64,000 nucleotides of DNA from Salmonirosea aquatica (GTDB lineage: Bacteria; Bacteroidota; Bacteroidia; Cytophagales; Spirosomataceae). Each line of letters starts with the position of its first letter. Position 1 is the stretch's first letter. Location: NCBI RefSeq assembly GCF_009296315.1, contig NZ_WHLY01000002.1, forward strand, positions 2,772,501 through 2,836,500, written 5' to 3'. Positions 35,553 through 45,200 of the stretch are shown one piece after another. The position numbers and the translations under genes are program-made. A model generated the notes under the pieces. The model ran no database searches and was not told the DNA's origin. It worked only from the letters and a program-made list of their open reading frames with translations.

Positions 35553-36539
35553 ATGCAACGTACCCTTCTGCTTTCATCCCTGGCCTTGCTGGGTACCTTA
35601 CTGGTGGTACCTGAGGTACCTGTGCAGAGCCAAGGTACCCCTGTCAACCTGATCCTCGATACCGACATCGGGCCCGACTATGACGACGTGGGTGCCATGG
35701 CCGTCATGCATACCCTGGCCGACAGCGGGCAGGTCAATATTCTGGCGACGGTGGCTTCTAACCAATCGAAGTACATAGCAGCTACCCTAAATGTTCTCAA
35801 CACCTACTTCGGGCGGCCCAACATTCCGGTGGGCGTGGTGCGGGGCCGGGGCGTAAACCTGACCGCCGGACAAAAATGGGATTCGCTATTGGTGGTAAGG
35901 TACCCCCACAAAATCAAAAACAACGAGGAGGCCGAGGACGCGCTGACGCTCTACCGCCGTACCCTGGCCGCGGAGCCCGATGGTAGCGTGACCATCGTGA
36001 CCGTAGGTTTTCTGACCAACATGGCCGATTTGCTTATCTCGAAACCTGATAAGTACTCGCCGCTCAATGGCCGCGACCTGATCATGAAAAAGGTAAAAAA
36101 ACTGGTCAGCATGGCGGGACGCTTTCCCGAGGGACGGGAATTCAATGTGGACCGCGATCCGGTGTCGTCCAAAATCGTGTTCGACGGCTGGCCCACCCCG
36201 ATTCTGCTAAGCGGCTTCGAAATCGGGCAAGCCGTGCATACGGGGCTACCTTTGACCCAAAACAGCAAGATTCAGCACTCGCCCGTCAAGGATGTTTTCT
36301 CGAGAAGCATTCCCATGAGCAAGCAGGACGAAAAAGGCCGCATGAGCTGGGACCAAACCGCCGTGCTGGTAGCCATCAAAAGGCCCGAAACGTATTACAG
36401 TCTGATGGAAGGCCGCTTTGTGGCCAAAGACGACGGCAGCAACGGCTGGAATCCGGCCGGAAAAGGTCATTATCGTTTGGTAGAGAAAATGCCCGTACCA
36501 CAGGTGGAGCGGGTGCTGGAAGCTTTGATGGCGCGGTAA
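35553..36539 (+). CDS. secreted nucleoside hydrolase
   Basis: The 328-residue enzyme splits the N-glycosidic bond of nucleosides, yielding base and ribose. The calcium-binding hallmark LDTDIGPDYDD is at 35-45, with VTVGFLTNMADLL and the later GW-containing segments also fitting the family. A signal peptide of about 27 residues precedes it, so it probably acts in the periplasm. It lies 32 bp after sbcC; ribokinase and the permease upstream could use the ribose it releases. Four GGTACC sites fall within about 50 bp of its signal-peptide coding region. Confidence 0.9.
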   Translation: MQRTLLLSSLALLGTLLVVPEVPVQSQGTPVNLILDTDIGPDYDDVGAMAVMHTLADSGQVNILATVASNQSKYIAATLNVLNTYFGRPNIPVGVVRGRGVNLTAGQKWDSLLVVRYPHKIKNNEEAEDALTLYRRTLAAEPDGSVTIVTVGFLTNMADLLISKPDKYSPLNGRDLIMKKVKKLVSMAGRFPEGREFNVDRDPVSSKIVFDGWPTPILLSGFEIGQAVHTGLPLTQNSKIQHSPVKDVFSRSIPMSKQDEKGRMSWDQTAVLVAIKRPETYYSLMEGRFVAKDDGSNGWNPAGKGHYRLVEKMPVPQVERVLEALMAR

Positions 36540-36596
36540 GGGGTGTGGGAGCGGTTTGGGTTACCTTAAATTTGAAAGGTAAAAAAATAAAAAATG

Positions 36597-37214
36597 CTAG
36601 GCGAAAGGCGAACCTTCGCTGGTCAGGTACTCACCTACATTAAAAGTGATTCCGTCCAGCACTTCGATTTCCCTGTTCCAGTCCATGGTTTGCCAATCGG
36701 TGTGAGCAGTAGCCACGGTCACTTTTTTAGCTTTGGTTGTAATCCAGATCACTTTTTCCACGCCAAAGTCAAGCAGTTTTTGAGTCTTGTTGAAAACGTA
36801 GGTCGTAGGATCTATATCGCTGGGATCAGCCAGTATATCCACTTCAATGGCTATTTTGGGTGGTACGTTGGCAAAATGTTCACCGATACTTTCAATAGGC
36901 ATACGTTCTTTGTCAAAAATGAGCACGTCGCCCGCTAAATTGTTCCGCTTGTCGAGGTGAATACCAACTTCGCTGGTTAGCATCCTGTACTTCGACCCTT
37001 TCAACAGATTACCGAGCAGGACAACCAGATAAGTAACGATCAGCGATTGCAAGGCACTTGATCCCATAATTTCAGAAAACTTTTTACTACCCAACATTAC
37101 GTCCCGATACCCTTTGTAGTGGATCGGTTGCCCGTCCATGATTTCGTAAATCAAATAATCGGGTACCTTCGTACGGGGTTTTGTACTTTGTACGCCATAT
37201 TTTGTCGCTATCAT
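36597..37214 (-). CDS. Uma2-family (DUF820) protein
   Basis: The 205-residue protein belongs to the Uma2/DUF820 family, a restriction-endonuclease-like fold of unknown physiological role. The fold's core is visible: IMGSSALQSLIVTYLVVLL helix, the DVLIFDKER strand with its Asp, and IAIEVDILADPSDID followed by TYVFNKTQKLLDFGVEKVIWIT, giving the D...ExD...K pattern expected of the nuclease site. It is a single gene in many Bacteroidota and often present in several copies. It converges with the nucleoside hydrolase gene. Confidence 0.88.
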   Translation of the reverse strand: MIATKYGVQSTKPRTKVPDYLIYEIMDGQPIHYKGYRDVMLGSKKFSEIMGSSALQSLIVTYLVVLLGNLLKGSKYRMLTSEVGIHLDKRNNLAGDVLIFDKERMPIESIGEHFANVPPKIAIEVDILADPSDIDPTTYVFNKTQKLLDFGVEKVIWITTKAKKVTVATAHTDWQTMDWNREIEVLDGITFNVGEYLTSEGSPFA

Positions 37215-37354
37215 GGTTCAAATTTTCTTATTGCAAACCTAGGTTCAAGAAGCTCAGTCAAATATAACTAAACAAATTCACATCCCTAGAATCCAGCTCC
37301 CCTGCCTTATCCGGCTGACTACATTATGGCCCCAGCACTTCCCGTGTCGAACAT

Positions 37355-38170
37355 TCAGAGGGTACCGGTCGTTCGGGGAACGGTGATCGTAATTTTAGTA
37401 CCCTGCCCCACGGTGGGATGAAAATCGCAGGTACCCCCGATCAACCTGGCCCGTCGTTGCATGTTTTTCAGACCGGCCCCCGAGTCCGCAAGTTCCCGAC
37501 TCAGGACTTCTGCCAGGTCGAACCCCTTTCCGTCGTCCTCGACTTCCAGTATCAATCGATTGGGTTGGTAGGCCAGCTGAACCCGAATGTGCCGGGCTTC
37601 GGCGTATTTCATCGTGTTGCTCAGCGATTCCTGCACCATGCGAAACAGGACGATTTCGTGTTCGTGGCTCAGTGCGTAGGATTCGCCTTCTACCGTCAGG
37701 TCCGCCTTGATTTGCTGGGTTTTGGTAAGCCGTTCCATCTCGTAGTTCAGGCTTTCCAAAAGGCCAAATCGATTGACAAATTCGCCATCCAGACTTTTGG
37801 TGAGCGCCCGGATCTCTGCAATTGCCTGCCGGACGATCTCGTCGGTTTGTTGAATCTGACCCAGTAGATCCGTCTTTTGGGCTTTTTCCTTCAGGGTACG
37901 CAGGTTGAGCCCCGCCACCATGAGCAGTTGACCGACATTGTCGTGTAGATCCTGACTGACGTGTTGCAGGGTACTGTTTTGCACGGCTAGCTGTGATTCC
38001 AGAATCTCCCGTTCGTAGCTGTTTTTGAGCGCTATTTTTTCGGCCTGGTACTGGAATTGCTTCTTTTGGTAGAGTCCGACAAACGAAACCAGAAAAACAA
38101 TGATAACAATAAAGGATACCGTACCGAATACGAGCAAGATTGTGACATCAAAAGGAATCCCATTGGACAT
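37355..38170 (-). CDS. sensor histidine kinase, HisKA_3 type
   Basis: The 271-residue kinase is of the NarL-partner class. One N-terminal membrane helix (about 10-33) is followed by a short coiled linker, the phospho-acceptor block VSQDLHDNVGQLL with His76, and an ATPase domain with QESLSNTMKYAEA (N box), VEDDGKGFD (G1) and GAGLKNMQRRARLIGG (G2). It has no sensory domain of its own. The gene overlaps by 23 bp the upstream membrane-protein gene, which may supply the sensor. No NarL-type response regulator is adjacent. Confidence 0.92.
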   Translation of the reverse strand: MSNGIPFDVTILLVFGTVSFIVIIVFLVSFVGLYQKKQFQYQAEKIALKNSYEREILESQLAVQNSTLQHVSQDLHDNVGQLLMVAGLNLRTLKEKAQKTDLLGQIQQTDEIVRQAIAEIRALTKSLDGEFVNRFGLLESLNYEMERLTKTQQIKADLTVEGESYALSHEHEIVLFRMVQESLSNTMKYAEARHIRVQLAYQPNRLILEVEDDGKGFDLAEVLSRELADSGAGLKNMQRRARLIGGTCDFHPTVGQGTKITITVPRTTGTL

Positions 38171-38837
38171 GATCGTCGGTCGGAGCGCGAGAAGCCGCTA
38201 AATATAGTGCGTATGCGCAAATTATATAGAATATCACATCAAACCAAATGCTGATATGGTACCAGAAAAGCGCGAGGGGACGATCGGTTTCAATGAGATA
38301 GCGCATGATTCCTACCTGCAGAAAACTGGCAAAATGCACCAGAATGCCTAAACATACCCAGAAGCTTGGGATCGAAAGCAGGGGTTGCGGTTTATCGCTT
38401 TGCAGCAGGGTTTTGAGGTAGAGGAGAATCCAGCACAGCAGGAGCGTGCGACACATCAGCCGCAGCCAGGAGGGCGATTGGGTGAATACCTGAATACCCG
38501 TTGAAACGAATACGATTTCGACCGCAAAAACCACAAGTACGGACAGGAGGATGAGTTTTTTGCCCCAGGGAAAAAAAATGACTTCGCGGAAGGAAAAGGC
38601 TAAAAAGGTGTATTGTAACAAAGTCATAAGGTGGTAGAAAATCAGATTGTTCTGCCGTAACACGATCATCCGGTAATCGGCGGCCAATTCCATACCAAGG
38701 GAGCAAACAAAAAATAGCGCAACGTACTTCATAAAGAGGGGCAGCGACCGAAATCGAGCGATTCCGATCACTGCCCCCGGTGCCATGCTGCTCACGATCA
38801 GCCATTCATAGAACTGCATGTCTTTTAAGAGATTCAA
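38148..38837 (-). CDS. multi-helix membrane protein, possible sensor
   Basis: I do not recognise a named family. The 229-residue protein has about seven hydrophobic helices (for example SMAPGAVIGIARF, MKYVALFFVCSLGM, LILLSVLVVFAVEIVFV, FWYHISIWFDVIFYIICAY) and almost no soluble parts. Its 3' end overlaps the histidine kinase gene by 23 bp, and an 8-18 bp gap separates it from the small-protein gene upstream. The tight coupling suggests that it forms a sensing complex with the kinase; this is inference. Confidence 0.8.
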   Translation of the reverse strand: MNLLKDMQFYEWLIVSSMAPGAVIGIARFRSLPLFMKYVALFFVCSLGMELAADYRMIVLRQNNLIFYHLMTLLQYTFLAFSFREVIFFPWGKKLILLSVLVVFAVEIVFVSTGIQVFTQSPSWLRLMCRTLLLCWILLYLKTLLQSDKPQPLLSIPSFWVCLGILVHFASFLQVGIMRYLIETDRPLALFWYHISIWFDVIFYIICAYALYLAASRAPTDDHVQWDSF

Positions 38838-38855
38838 CAGAAGAAGGGGAGTGGT

Positions 38856-39356
38856 TTAGGTGTTAGGTACGTTGTCAAAACTTTCACTGGGGCAACGGGT
38901 TTCGGGCGGGCATTCGGTGGGACTTTCGCAAAACATCACCACTTCTTCGGACTTTACGGCATCCAGTTCATACAGGCTGGCATCTACGGGTTTTAGCACC
39001 AGATTGGTCCGAACCTTGTCATCTATTGTTTTGGAAGCGAAATAGATGCGAAGGCCCTCGCAATCCTTTTGCTCAAGTAGTTTAAGCAGGACTTTCTTGT
39101 GCACCGTGAACATCAGCCCCAGTTCTTTTTTGGGTTCACCGTTGCTTTCAATACATTCTGGCCGAATAAAGGTAGTCATCAGCTCGGTCAATTGCCTGGC
39201 CAGCGTTTGGGGGTGATCGTTCACGGGCGGATCTTTGATGATTTCTTCCGTGTTCCAGCTTGCTCTTCTTTTTTCGGCGGAGAAATTTTTTCCTTCATTT
39301 TCAAGATAAGTGTTTTGTAAGGACATGAGGGTAGCGGGTTTGGGATGAGGGTTCAT
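38856..39356 (-). CDS. small conserved protein next to kinase
   Basis: The product is 166 residues from the ATG at 39356 or 156 from the ATG at 39326; the sequence does not decide. It has no signal or membrane helix. The central part FTVHKKVLLKLLEQKDCEGLRIYFASKTIDDKVRTNLVLKPVDASLYELD resembles a set of Bacteroidota hypothetical proteins that share the 'C-G-LRIYFA' strand pattern. The C-terminus is cysteine-bearing (MFCESPTECPPETRCP). It begins the three-gene run with the membrane protein and the kinase. Function is unknown. Confidence 0.75.
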   Translation of the reverse strand: MNPHPKPATLMSLQNTYLENEGKNFSAEKRRASWNTEEIIKDPPVNDHPQTLARQLTELMTTFIRPECIESNGEPKKELGLMFTVHKKVLLKLLEQKDCEGLRIYFASKTIDDKVRTNLVLKPVDASLYELDAVKSEEVVMFCESPTECPPETRCPSESFDNVPNT

Positions 39357-39548
39357 TTTTCGCTATAAAACTACGATGATAGAATAGTCCCGGTTAGGGG
39401 AAAAATACCCATTATTATCCCAGAAAAACACCCTTTTGAAAAGGAAAAAACTACATCACGCCGCATCTCCGGATTAGCGGGTAAAGCAAACTAATGCCAG
39501 GGTACCCCTTTGATACAAGCAACACTGCCGGAAATACAGGAACCTATT

Positions 39549-40832
39549 CTAAATCCAGTCCCAGCCCTTGCGGTACTTCCGCGACAGCAGATCGTTGGCT
39601 TCGGCGTCGCCCCGGAATTTCTCACGCCGGGCGTTCCAGCGGAGCGGACGACCCAGCCGCCACGAGATCAGCCCCAGGTGCATGGGCATCGTCATCAGGC
39701 GGGCGTATTCCAGGTTGGATTCGGGCTGGGTGCGGTTCTTGACGGCATCCACGAAGTTCTGCTGATGGCCCGGCGAGCGCGTGAGCGTAATGGGTACCGT
39801 GTCGATATCCGGCATCACCACGCCGTTGATCGTGATTTCGCGGCTGCCGTAGTCGCAGAGGAGGGTACCCTTGTCGCCTTCGAAGTAGGCGCCGATGCCC
39901 CGCTTTTCGGCGCCGGGTACCTTGGGTGGATCGGTAGTCCAATGGATTTTCAGGCCGTCAAACTGGTAGTCTACGTCGATCCATTTGGGCGTGTTGCCCG
40001 CGCCTTCCGATTTCTCACCGCGCGCGCTGATGCTTGTCAGGTTCTGCGGGTTGAGTGACCACCATACCACGTCGGCAATATGGCACCAGAAATCCTGAAA
40101 CACCCCGCCGGAATAATCCAGAAAATAGCGGTAGGTAAAATGACAACGCTCGGGCGAGTAGGGCGAATACGGCGCGGGGCCCAGCCAATAATCCCAGTTG
40201 AGGGTGGCGGGCGGTTCCTGGTACTGCGGTGCCCCCATAATCGGCGGCGCGCCCGACTTCCAGAGCCGCACGGTATGTACCTTGCCCAGGGTACCCGCGC
40301 GGATTAGCTCCACCACGCGGTGGTAGTTGTCGCCCGCGTGAATCTGGGTACCCAGCTGAAAAATCCGGTCGTGCTTCTGCTGGGATTTGAGCATCTGCTG
40401 ACCCTCTCGCACGCTATACGACAGCGGTTTCTCACCGTACACATCCTTGCCCGCCTCAAACGCCAGGATTGCTACCTGCGCGTGCCAGTGGTCAGGGGTA
40501 GCGCAGGTGATGGCGTCGATGTCTTTGCGTTCCAGAATCTTACGAAAATCGCCGTAGGTATCGACCTTGGCATTGGGCTTCAATTCGAGCAGGGTACCTT
40601 TGGCCTTGGCCAAGTGCGTTTCGTCCAGGTCGCAGAGGGCCACGGTTTCTACCTCGGGCAGGGCGGCGAACCATTTCAAATGGTTGGTACCCATACCATT
40701 GATGCCGATATGCGCCACGCGCAGGCGGTCGCTGGGGGCTACCCGGCGGGTAAAGCCCGGCAACAGCGTGAGGCCAAGAGCGGCGGCGCTGCCCTGCTTG
40801 ATGAACTGGCGGCGATTCGAAGAGAAAGACAT
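39549..40832 (-). CDS. Gfo/Idh/MocA-family oxidoreductase, Tat-exported
   Basis: The 427-residue NAD(P)-dependent dehydrogenase starts with MSFSSNRRQFIKQGSAAALG, a Tat signal with the RR at 7-8, so it folds before export to the periplasm. The Rossmann part has RVAHIGINGMGTNHLKW and the family signature GKDVYGEKPLSYS with the catalytic-region Lys; a C-terminal alpha/beta domain follows. Substrates are usually sugars or polyols. The frame is open to 41123, but the first 96 residues have no family character and would put the signal inside, so the start at 40832 is chosen. It follows the haloperoxidase-like gene by 97 bp. Confidence 0.9.
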   Translation of the reverse strand: MSFSSNRRQFIKQGSAAALGLTLLPGFTRRVAPSDRLRVAHIGINGMGTNHLKWFAALPEVETVALCDLDETHLAKAKGTLLELKPNAKVDTYGDFRKILERKDIDAITCATPDHWHAQVAILAFEAGKDVYGEKPLSYSVREGQQMLKSQQKHDRIFQLGTQIHAGDNYHRVVELIRAGTLGKVHTVRLWKSGAPPIMGAPQYQEPPATLNWDYWLGPAPYSPYSPERCHFTYRYFLDYSGGVFQDFWCHIADVVWWSLNPQNLTSISARGEKSEGAGNTPKWIDVDYQFDGLKIHWTTDPPKVPGAEKRGIGAYFEGDKGTLLCDYGSREITINGVVMPDIDTVPITLTRSPGHQQNFVDAVKNRTQPESNLEYARLMTMPMHLGLISWRLGRPLRWNARREKFRGDAEANDLLSRKYRKGWDWI

Positions 40833-40929
40833 AGCGTGATAGGATTTTTTAAGGCAAAAGTCAGACAGGGCTACCGTCCTACTTTTCGTAGGCCAGGATG
40901 TAGTACAAAGCCTTTCTGCTATGAACCAC

Positions 40930-42258
40930 TCACTCCTTCCGCGTCTGCAGCTTTCCCACAAAAAACTCCCCGATGGTAAAGCCTTCTTTCTGTCCGTTGG
41001 TAATGGCAGGCATGTAGTGAATGCCGCCGTATAAACGGCTGATGGCGGCTTCATTGGCGGCGACCCGGAAGGAGGCAAAATGCCGGACGGGCAGGCCAAA
41101 CTCCACCTCGGAGGAGTCGGCAAAGGCGAAATTGTCGCCGAAGAGTTTGGTGAGCATCACGGCCGCCCCGGACGACACCACGCTATGCCCGCTCGTGTAT
41201 TCGGGGAAGGGCGGGGTTTGGAGCACTGGCAGCCAGGAAGGGTCGATGTGCTGATTGATATAGGTTTCGGGCCTGATGACCGAACTGCGGTACTTTTCGT
41301 CCCAACAACTGATGAAGCAGTCGGCCAGTGTGACGGCCAGGCAGGCGTAAGCTTCCGCCGCTTGCACGGCATCGGCGTTGGCTTGTTTGCAGGCCAGGCG
41401 GGTGATGTTCATCCAGTGGCCGTTGGGCGATATTTTCTTGGTGGCGTACATCACGTGCCCCCGCACGTTCATCGTAAACGGGTTACAGTCCCAGAACCGG
41501 GCGATGGCCAGTTGTTCCGGCGAGTTGTTCCTGACCTGCCGGTACACGGTGTAGGCGTCTTTGTAAAAAACGCTGTTGGTGTCCGTCGAAAAGGCGGGTG
41601 GGGGTACCGGCTTGAACTGCGCGGCGGAATCCATTACGAACGTCCGCAGCTTGTTCCAGTTGGGTTCGATGGCCTTGATGTAGGCGGGTGGGGTGGGTTT
41701 CCACGAGGCGGCATCGTTGCGGACCCGGTACAGGGGCAGCGAGCGGGTCTGCTTGTACTGATCCTCCCTGGCCCAGGCAATGATGTGGTCGGCTACCTGC
41801 TTTCCGTAGGCGATGGAATGGTCGAAAACGTCGGTGGGGGTACCTTTCGCCTTAATTTCGGCCAAGATGTTCTTTTCGAATGCCTCGATCTTTTCCTCGG
41901 AAATTACGAAGGTTTTCCCGGTGGTCAGGATGGCGTGGACCGCCGCGAGGGTAGGGCTGTAGGGGCGGGTTTGGTCAGGGGCCGGAATGGGTTTCAGGCC
42001 GTGGAGCTGACCGGCCAGGCTAAGGTAGGTACCCTGATCCTGAATCAGGGTTTCGTAAGCGGCCACCGATACGTAGGCGTAGGTACGGCTGGTGACGGGC
42101 GGCGAATAAATATCGTACACCATCACATCCGTGACCTGCTTGATGGCCCGGTGGATGTAGTCCGCCTGTTCGGTTTGGGTTTTCCAGTCTTGCGCAAAAA
42201 TAGGCGCGAATACCCAGACCAATACAATGGAAAGAAAAATTGTCCTCATTTTTTTCAT
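40930..42258 (-). CDS. vanadium-dependent haloperoxidase-like protein (PAP2 fold)
   Basis: The 442-residue secreted protein (signal ending in APIFAQ) belongs to the PAP2/vanadium-haloperoxidase superfamily. The anion-binding and catalytic motifs are FPEYTSGHSVVSSGA near the C-terminal third and ASFRVAANEAAISRLYGGIHY further on, with the conserved His in each. It could oxidise halides with vanadate or act as a phosphatase; the sequence alone does not decide. ATG at 42258 is preferred to a GTG one codon earlier. It lies 26 bp after the FG-GAP gene, a pairing I know from other Cytophagales. Confidence 0.9.
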   Translation of the reverse strand: MKKMRTIFLSIVLVWVFAPIFAQDWKTQTEQADYIHRAIKQVTDVMVYDIYSPPVTSRTYAYVSVAAYETLIQDQGTYLSLAGQLHGLKPIPAPDQTRPYSPTLAAVHAILTTGKTFVISEEKIEAFEKNILAEIKAKGTPTDVFDHSIAYGKQVADHIIAWAREDQYKQTRSLPLYRVRNDAASWKPTPPAYIKAIEPNWNKLRTFVMDSAAQFKPVPPPAFSTDTNSVFYKDAYTVYRQVRNNSPEQLAIARFWDCNPFTMNVRGHVMYATKKISPNGHWMNITRLACKQANADAVQAAEAYACLAVTLADCFISCWDEKYRSSVIRPETYINQHIDPSWLPVLQTPPFPEYTSGHSVVSSGAAVMLTKLFGDNFAFADSSEVEFGLPVRHFASFRVAANEAAISRLYGGIHYMPAITNGQKEGFTIGEFFVGKLQTRKE

Positions 42259-42284
42259 CACAGCATTTTCAACTTTCCATTCAA

Positions 42285-45200
42285 TTAATCTACCACTCTT
42301 TTTTTGCCCTGAAAGTTCGTTATGGCGATCTTCCGGACATTTTTACCAACGGGCCATTGGCGGGAAGATTGCGATAGGTAAGTGTCGCCGTAAGAGAATT
42401 CTACCCGCCGCTTGCTGCCGTCTTTGTACTCAATCTCCGCCGAAAAATCATCCGCTTTCAGCTTAATCCATTGGCCGATATTTTTCTGGTAGACATTTCC
42501 TCTCCCAAACACCACCAGACTATCCTGATTCTGGGTAGCCAGCAGAATGTCCTCATTTTTGGCGGTATGCAGCGTGGCCAGGGACTTGGCGTCGCCCGGC
42601 ACGAAAAAGCCACTTTTCGCTACCGGCATCGGACTGAAATTTCCCTTTCCGTCGCCTTGCAGCACTAAGCCGTTGAAGGCATCGTGGCGGCCGCTGTTGG
42701 GGTCCATGCCGTAGTCGTTGCCCACCAGCACCAGATCGAGGGTACCATTGCCATCCACATCCTCGGCTTTCATGCCGAAAATAGGAGCGGCCTGCGCGGC
42801 CAGCGGGAGGGGTTTCATTTCAAAGTACCCGTCGCCTTTATTTTCGAGGTAGCTGCTGCGCATTTCGGTGGCCTGCATGATGAGGGCATTCTCGCGGTCG
42901 CTCTCGCTCCACACATCCGTGAGGGTAGCTAGCCCGTACGATTTGAAAGTCGGGAATTTCTTACGCATCGTGATGACCTGCGCCACCAGGTCGTCGCGTG
43001 AGGCAATGGGAAACGGTTGGCGGCTGCCGTCGTCGGCTTTCATGTAGCAGAACACCATCGGATCGATGGAGCCATTGCTGTCGATATCCTTGGCCAGCAA
43101 GATCATGGGCTCCTGCGGCGTAGCCGTGTAGTTGGTGTTGAGGCCCAGGTTGCCGGCTACGTAGTCCATATCGCCGTCGTTGTCAAAATCGCCCGCCACC
43201 AGGCTGTTCCACCAGCCCGTGTACGGCTCGGTACCCGTTTTGAACGCTACAAACGAGGTACCTATGTTTTTAAGAAAAATAACGGGCAGCCATTCGCCGG
43301 TCAGGATGAGGTCGGGCTTGCCGTCGTTGTCGTAGTCGCTCCACAGGGCATCGGTCACCAGGCCGATGTGTTTGAGGGGTGGGAAAAACTCGTCCGTCAC
43401 GTCCACAAATTTTCCGCCGTCGTTGCGTAGCAGAAAGCTCCGGGGCGGTACGGGATACGCCCCCGAAACGACCCGTCCCCCCACGAACAGGTCGAGGTCA
43501 CCGTCGCCGTCAAAATCCGCCGCTTTCACGCAGGAGCCGTTCGTGAGTCCGGCGGGTAGGGCGTCAGGGGATTTAGTGAATTTGCCTTTTCCATTGTTCA
43601 AAAACAATTGGTCGTTGCTGAACGCATTGCCGGGCGGAATCTCATAGCTGCCGCTCACCAGGTACAGGTCGAGATCGCCGTCATTGTCGGCATCGAACAG
43701 TAAGGTGCCCATGTCTTCGTAGAAGCGGTCCTCTTTTTCCAAAAACCGCGTGGCGTCCTGCGTAAATTTTCCCTGAGCATCCTGCATGAAAAACACACCG
43801 GGTACCCCCGAGGTACCCCCGACGTAAAAATCATCGAAACCATTGTTGTCGATATCGCCCACCGCAATCGGCGGACCGGACTGACTCAGCTTGTGGGGTA
43901 GGGTAGGTTGCACGTCGAAATCGGGAAAATCCTTTTCCTGGGATTTGTACTGCAGGCCATATTTCTTCCCAACGTCCGTAAAAAGCGTCGAGACCGGGAA
44001 AGCAGCGGGCTTGTTACGGCGAGCGTTGGCATCTTTATACGAAAGGGTAAGTGGCTTATCCACGCTGACGTTTTTCAGGAGTTGTTGTTTGCCATCCGGC
44101 CAGGTGACCACCAGCGAATCCAGCCGGGCTAACTCGCCCAAACCAAAATGTGCGCGGCTGTCGTCGGTGGAAAGGTACCCCCGCGCGGGCTGATGCTCGT
44201 AGAATTGCTGACGATTGCCCGCATAGTATATCCGAACATTGGCCCCGAGACTGGCTTCATTGCCCTTCGCGCCCGCAAAACTGACGGTCAGGTGATGCGC
44301 CGCGGGGTTCAGGGTGTTCTCATACACAAAAGCTAGGTCGTTGATATTGTTGACGACTACGTCGAGGTCGCCGTCGTTATCGAGGTCGGCGTAGGCGGCG
44401 CCGTTGCCAAACGACAGCTGATCCATGCCCCAGGCTTGGGTGGTGTTCTCGAACACCAGGCCGTTGGTATTGCGGTAGGCGTAGTTGGCCAGCTTAACCA
44501 CCGGCAGCGAGTCGGTCATGGCTAGGGTGAAGCCCTTACCCGCGCCACTTTGGCCGTTGTTGTATTCGATGTAGTCGAGGTCGGTCACGTCGCGGGGCAG
44601 GCCATTGGTGATGATCAGATCACGGTAGCCGTCGTTGTCGAAATCGGCCACCAGCGGGCACCAGCTCCAGTCGGTCTGATAGACGCCCGCCATAAAGGCC
44701 GCATCGTTGAAAACCGGATGCCCCAGTGGGGTAGGTCCGCTGTTGATTTGCAGCACATTGCGCACGTACTGATGGTTGTAGCCGTACTGCGCACTGTTGA
44801 GGTAGTTGTAGTACTCATTGCCGCTCAGCATCCGCTTCTTCCGCAGGTTGTTTTCGGGCAGCATTTCCAGCGAAATCACGTCCACGTAGCCATCGTTATT
44901 GATGTCCACGGCATCGGTACCCATGGCGTTCCAGCCGGTATGTTTGAAGTAGGCGTCCAGTTGGTTGGTAAAGGTACCATCGCCGTTATTGATGAAACAC
45001 AGGTCATTGGATACGAAATCGTTGGCTACGTAGATATCCGGCCAGCCATCCTGGTTGAGGTCCGTGATGGCCGCGGCGTGGCCCCAGCCTTCGATGGTGA
45101 TGCCCGCCGCTTTGGATACGTCACTGAAAGTCCCGTTGCCGTTGTTGCGGTAGAGGCGGTCGGTGTTTTTGGCGCTGCCGTCGGTGAGTTTGGCCCGGAA

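Noticed and set aside
40833-41123. N-terminal extension of the Gfo/Idh/MocA gene
   Set aside because: The added 96 residues show no family character and would bury the Tat signal that starts at 40832.
41080-42288. A 402-codon open frame antisense to the haloperoxidase-like gene
   Set aside because: Composition is Gly/Val/Arg-rich with no domain; it is the shadow of a well-supported gene.
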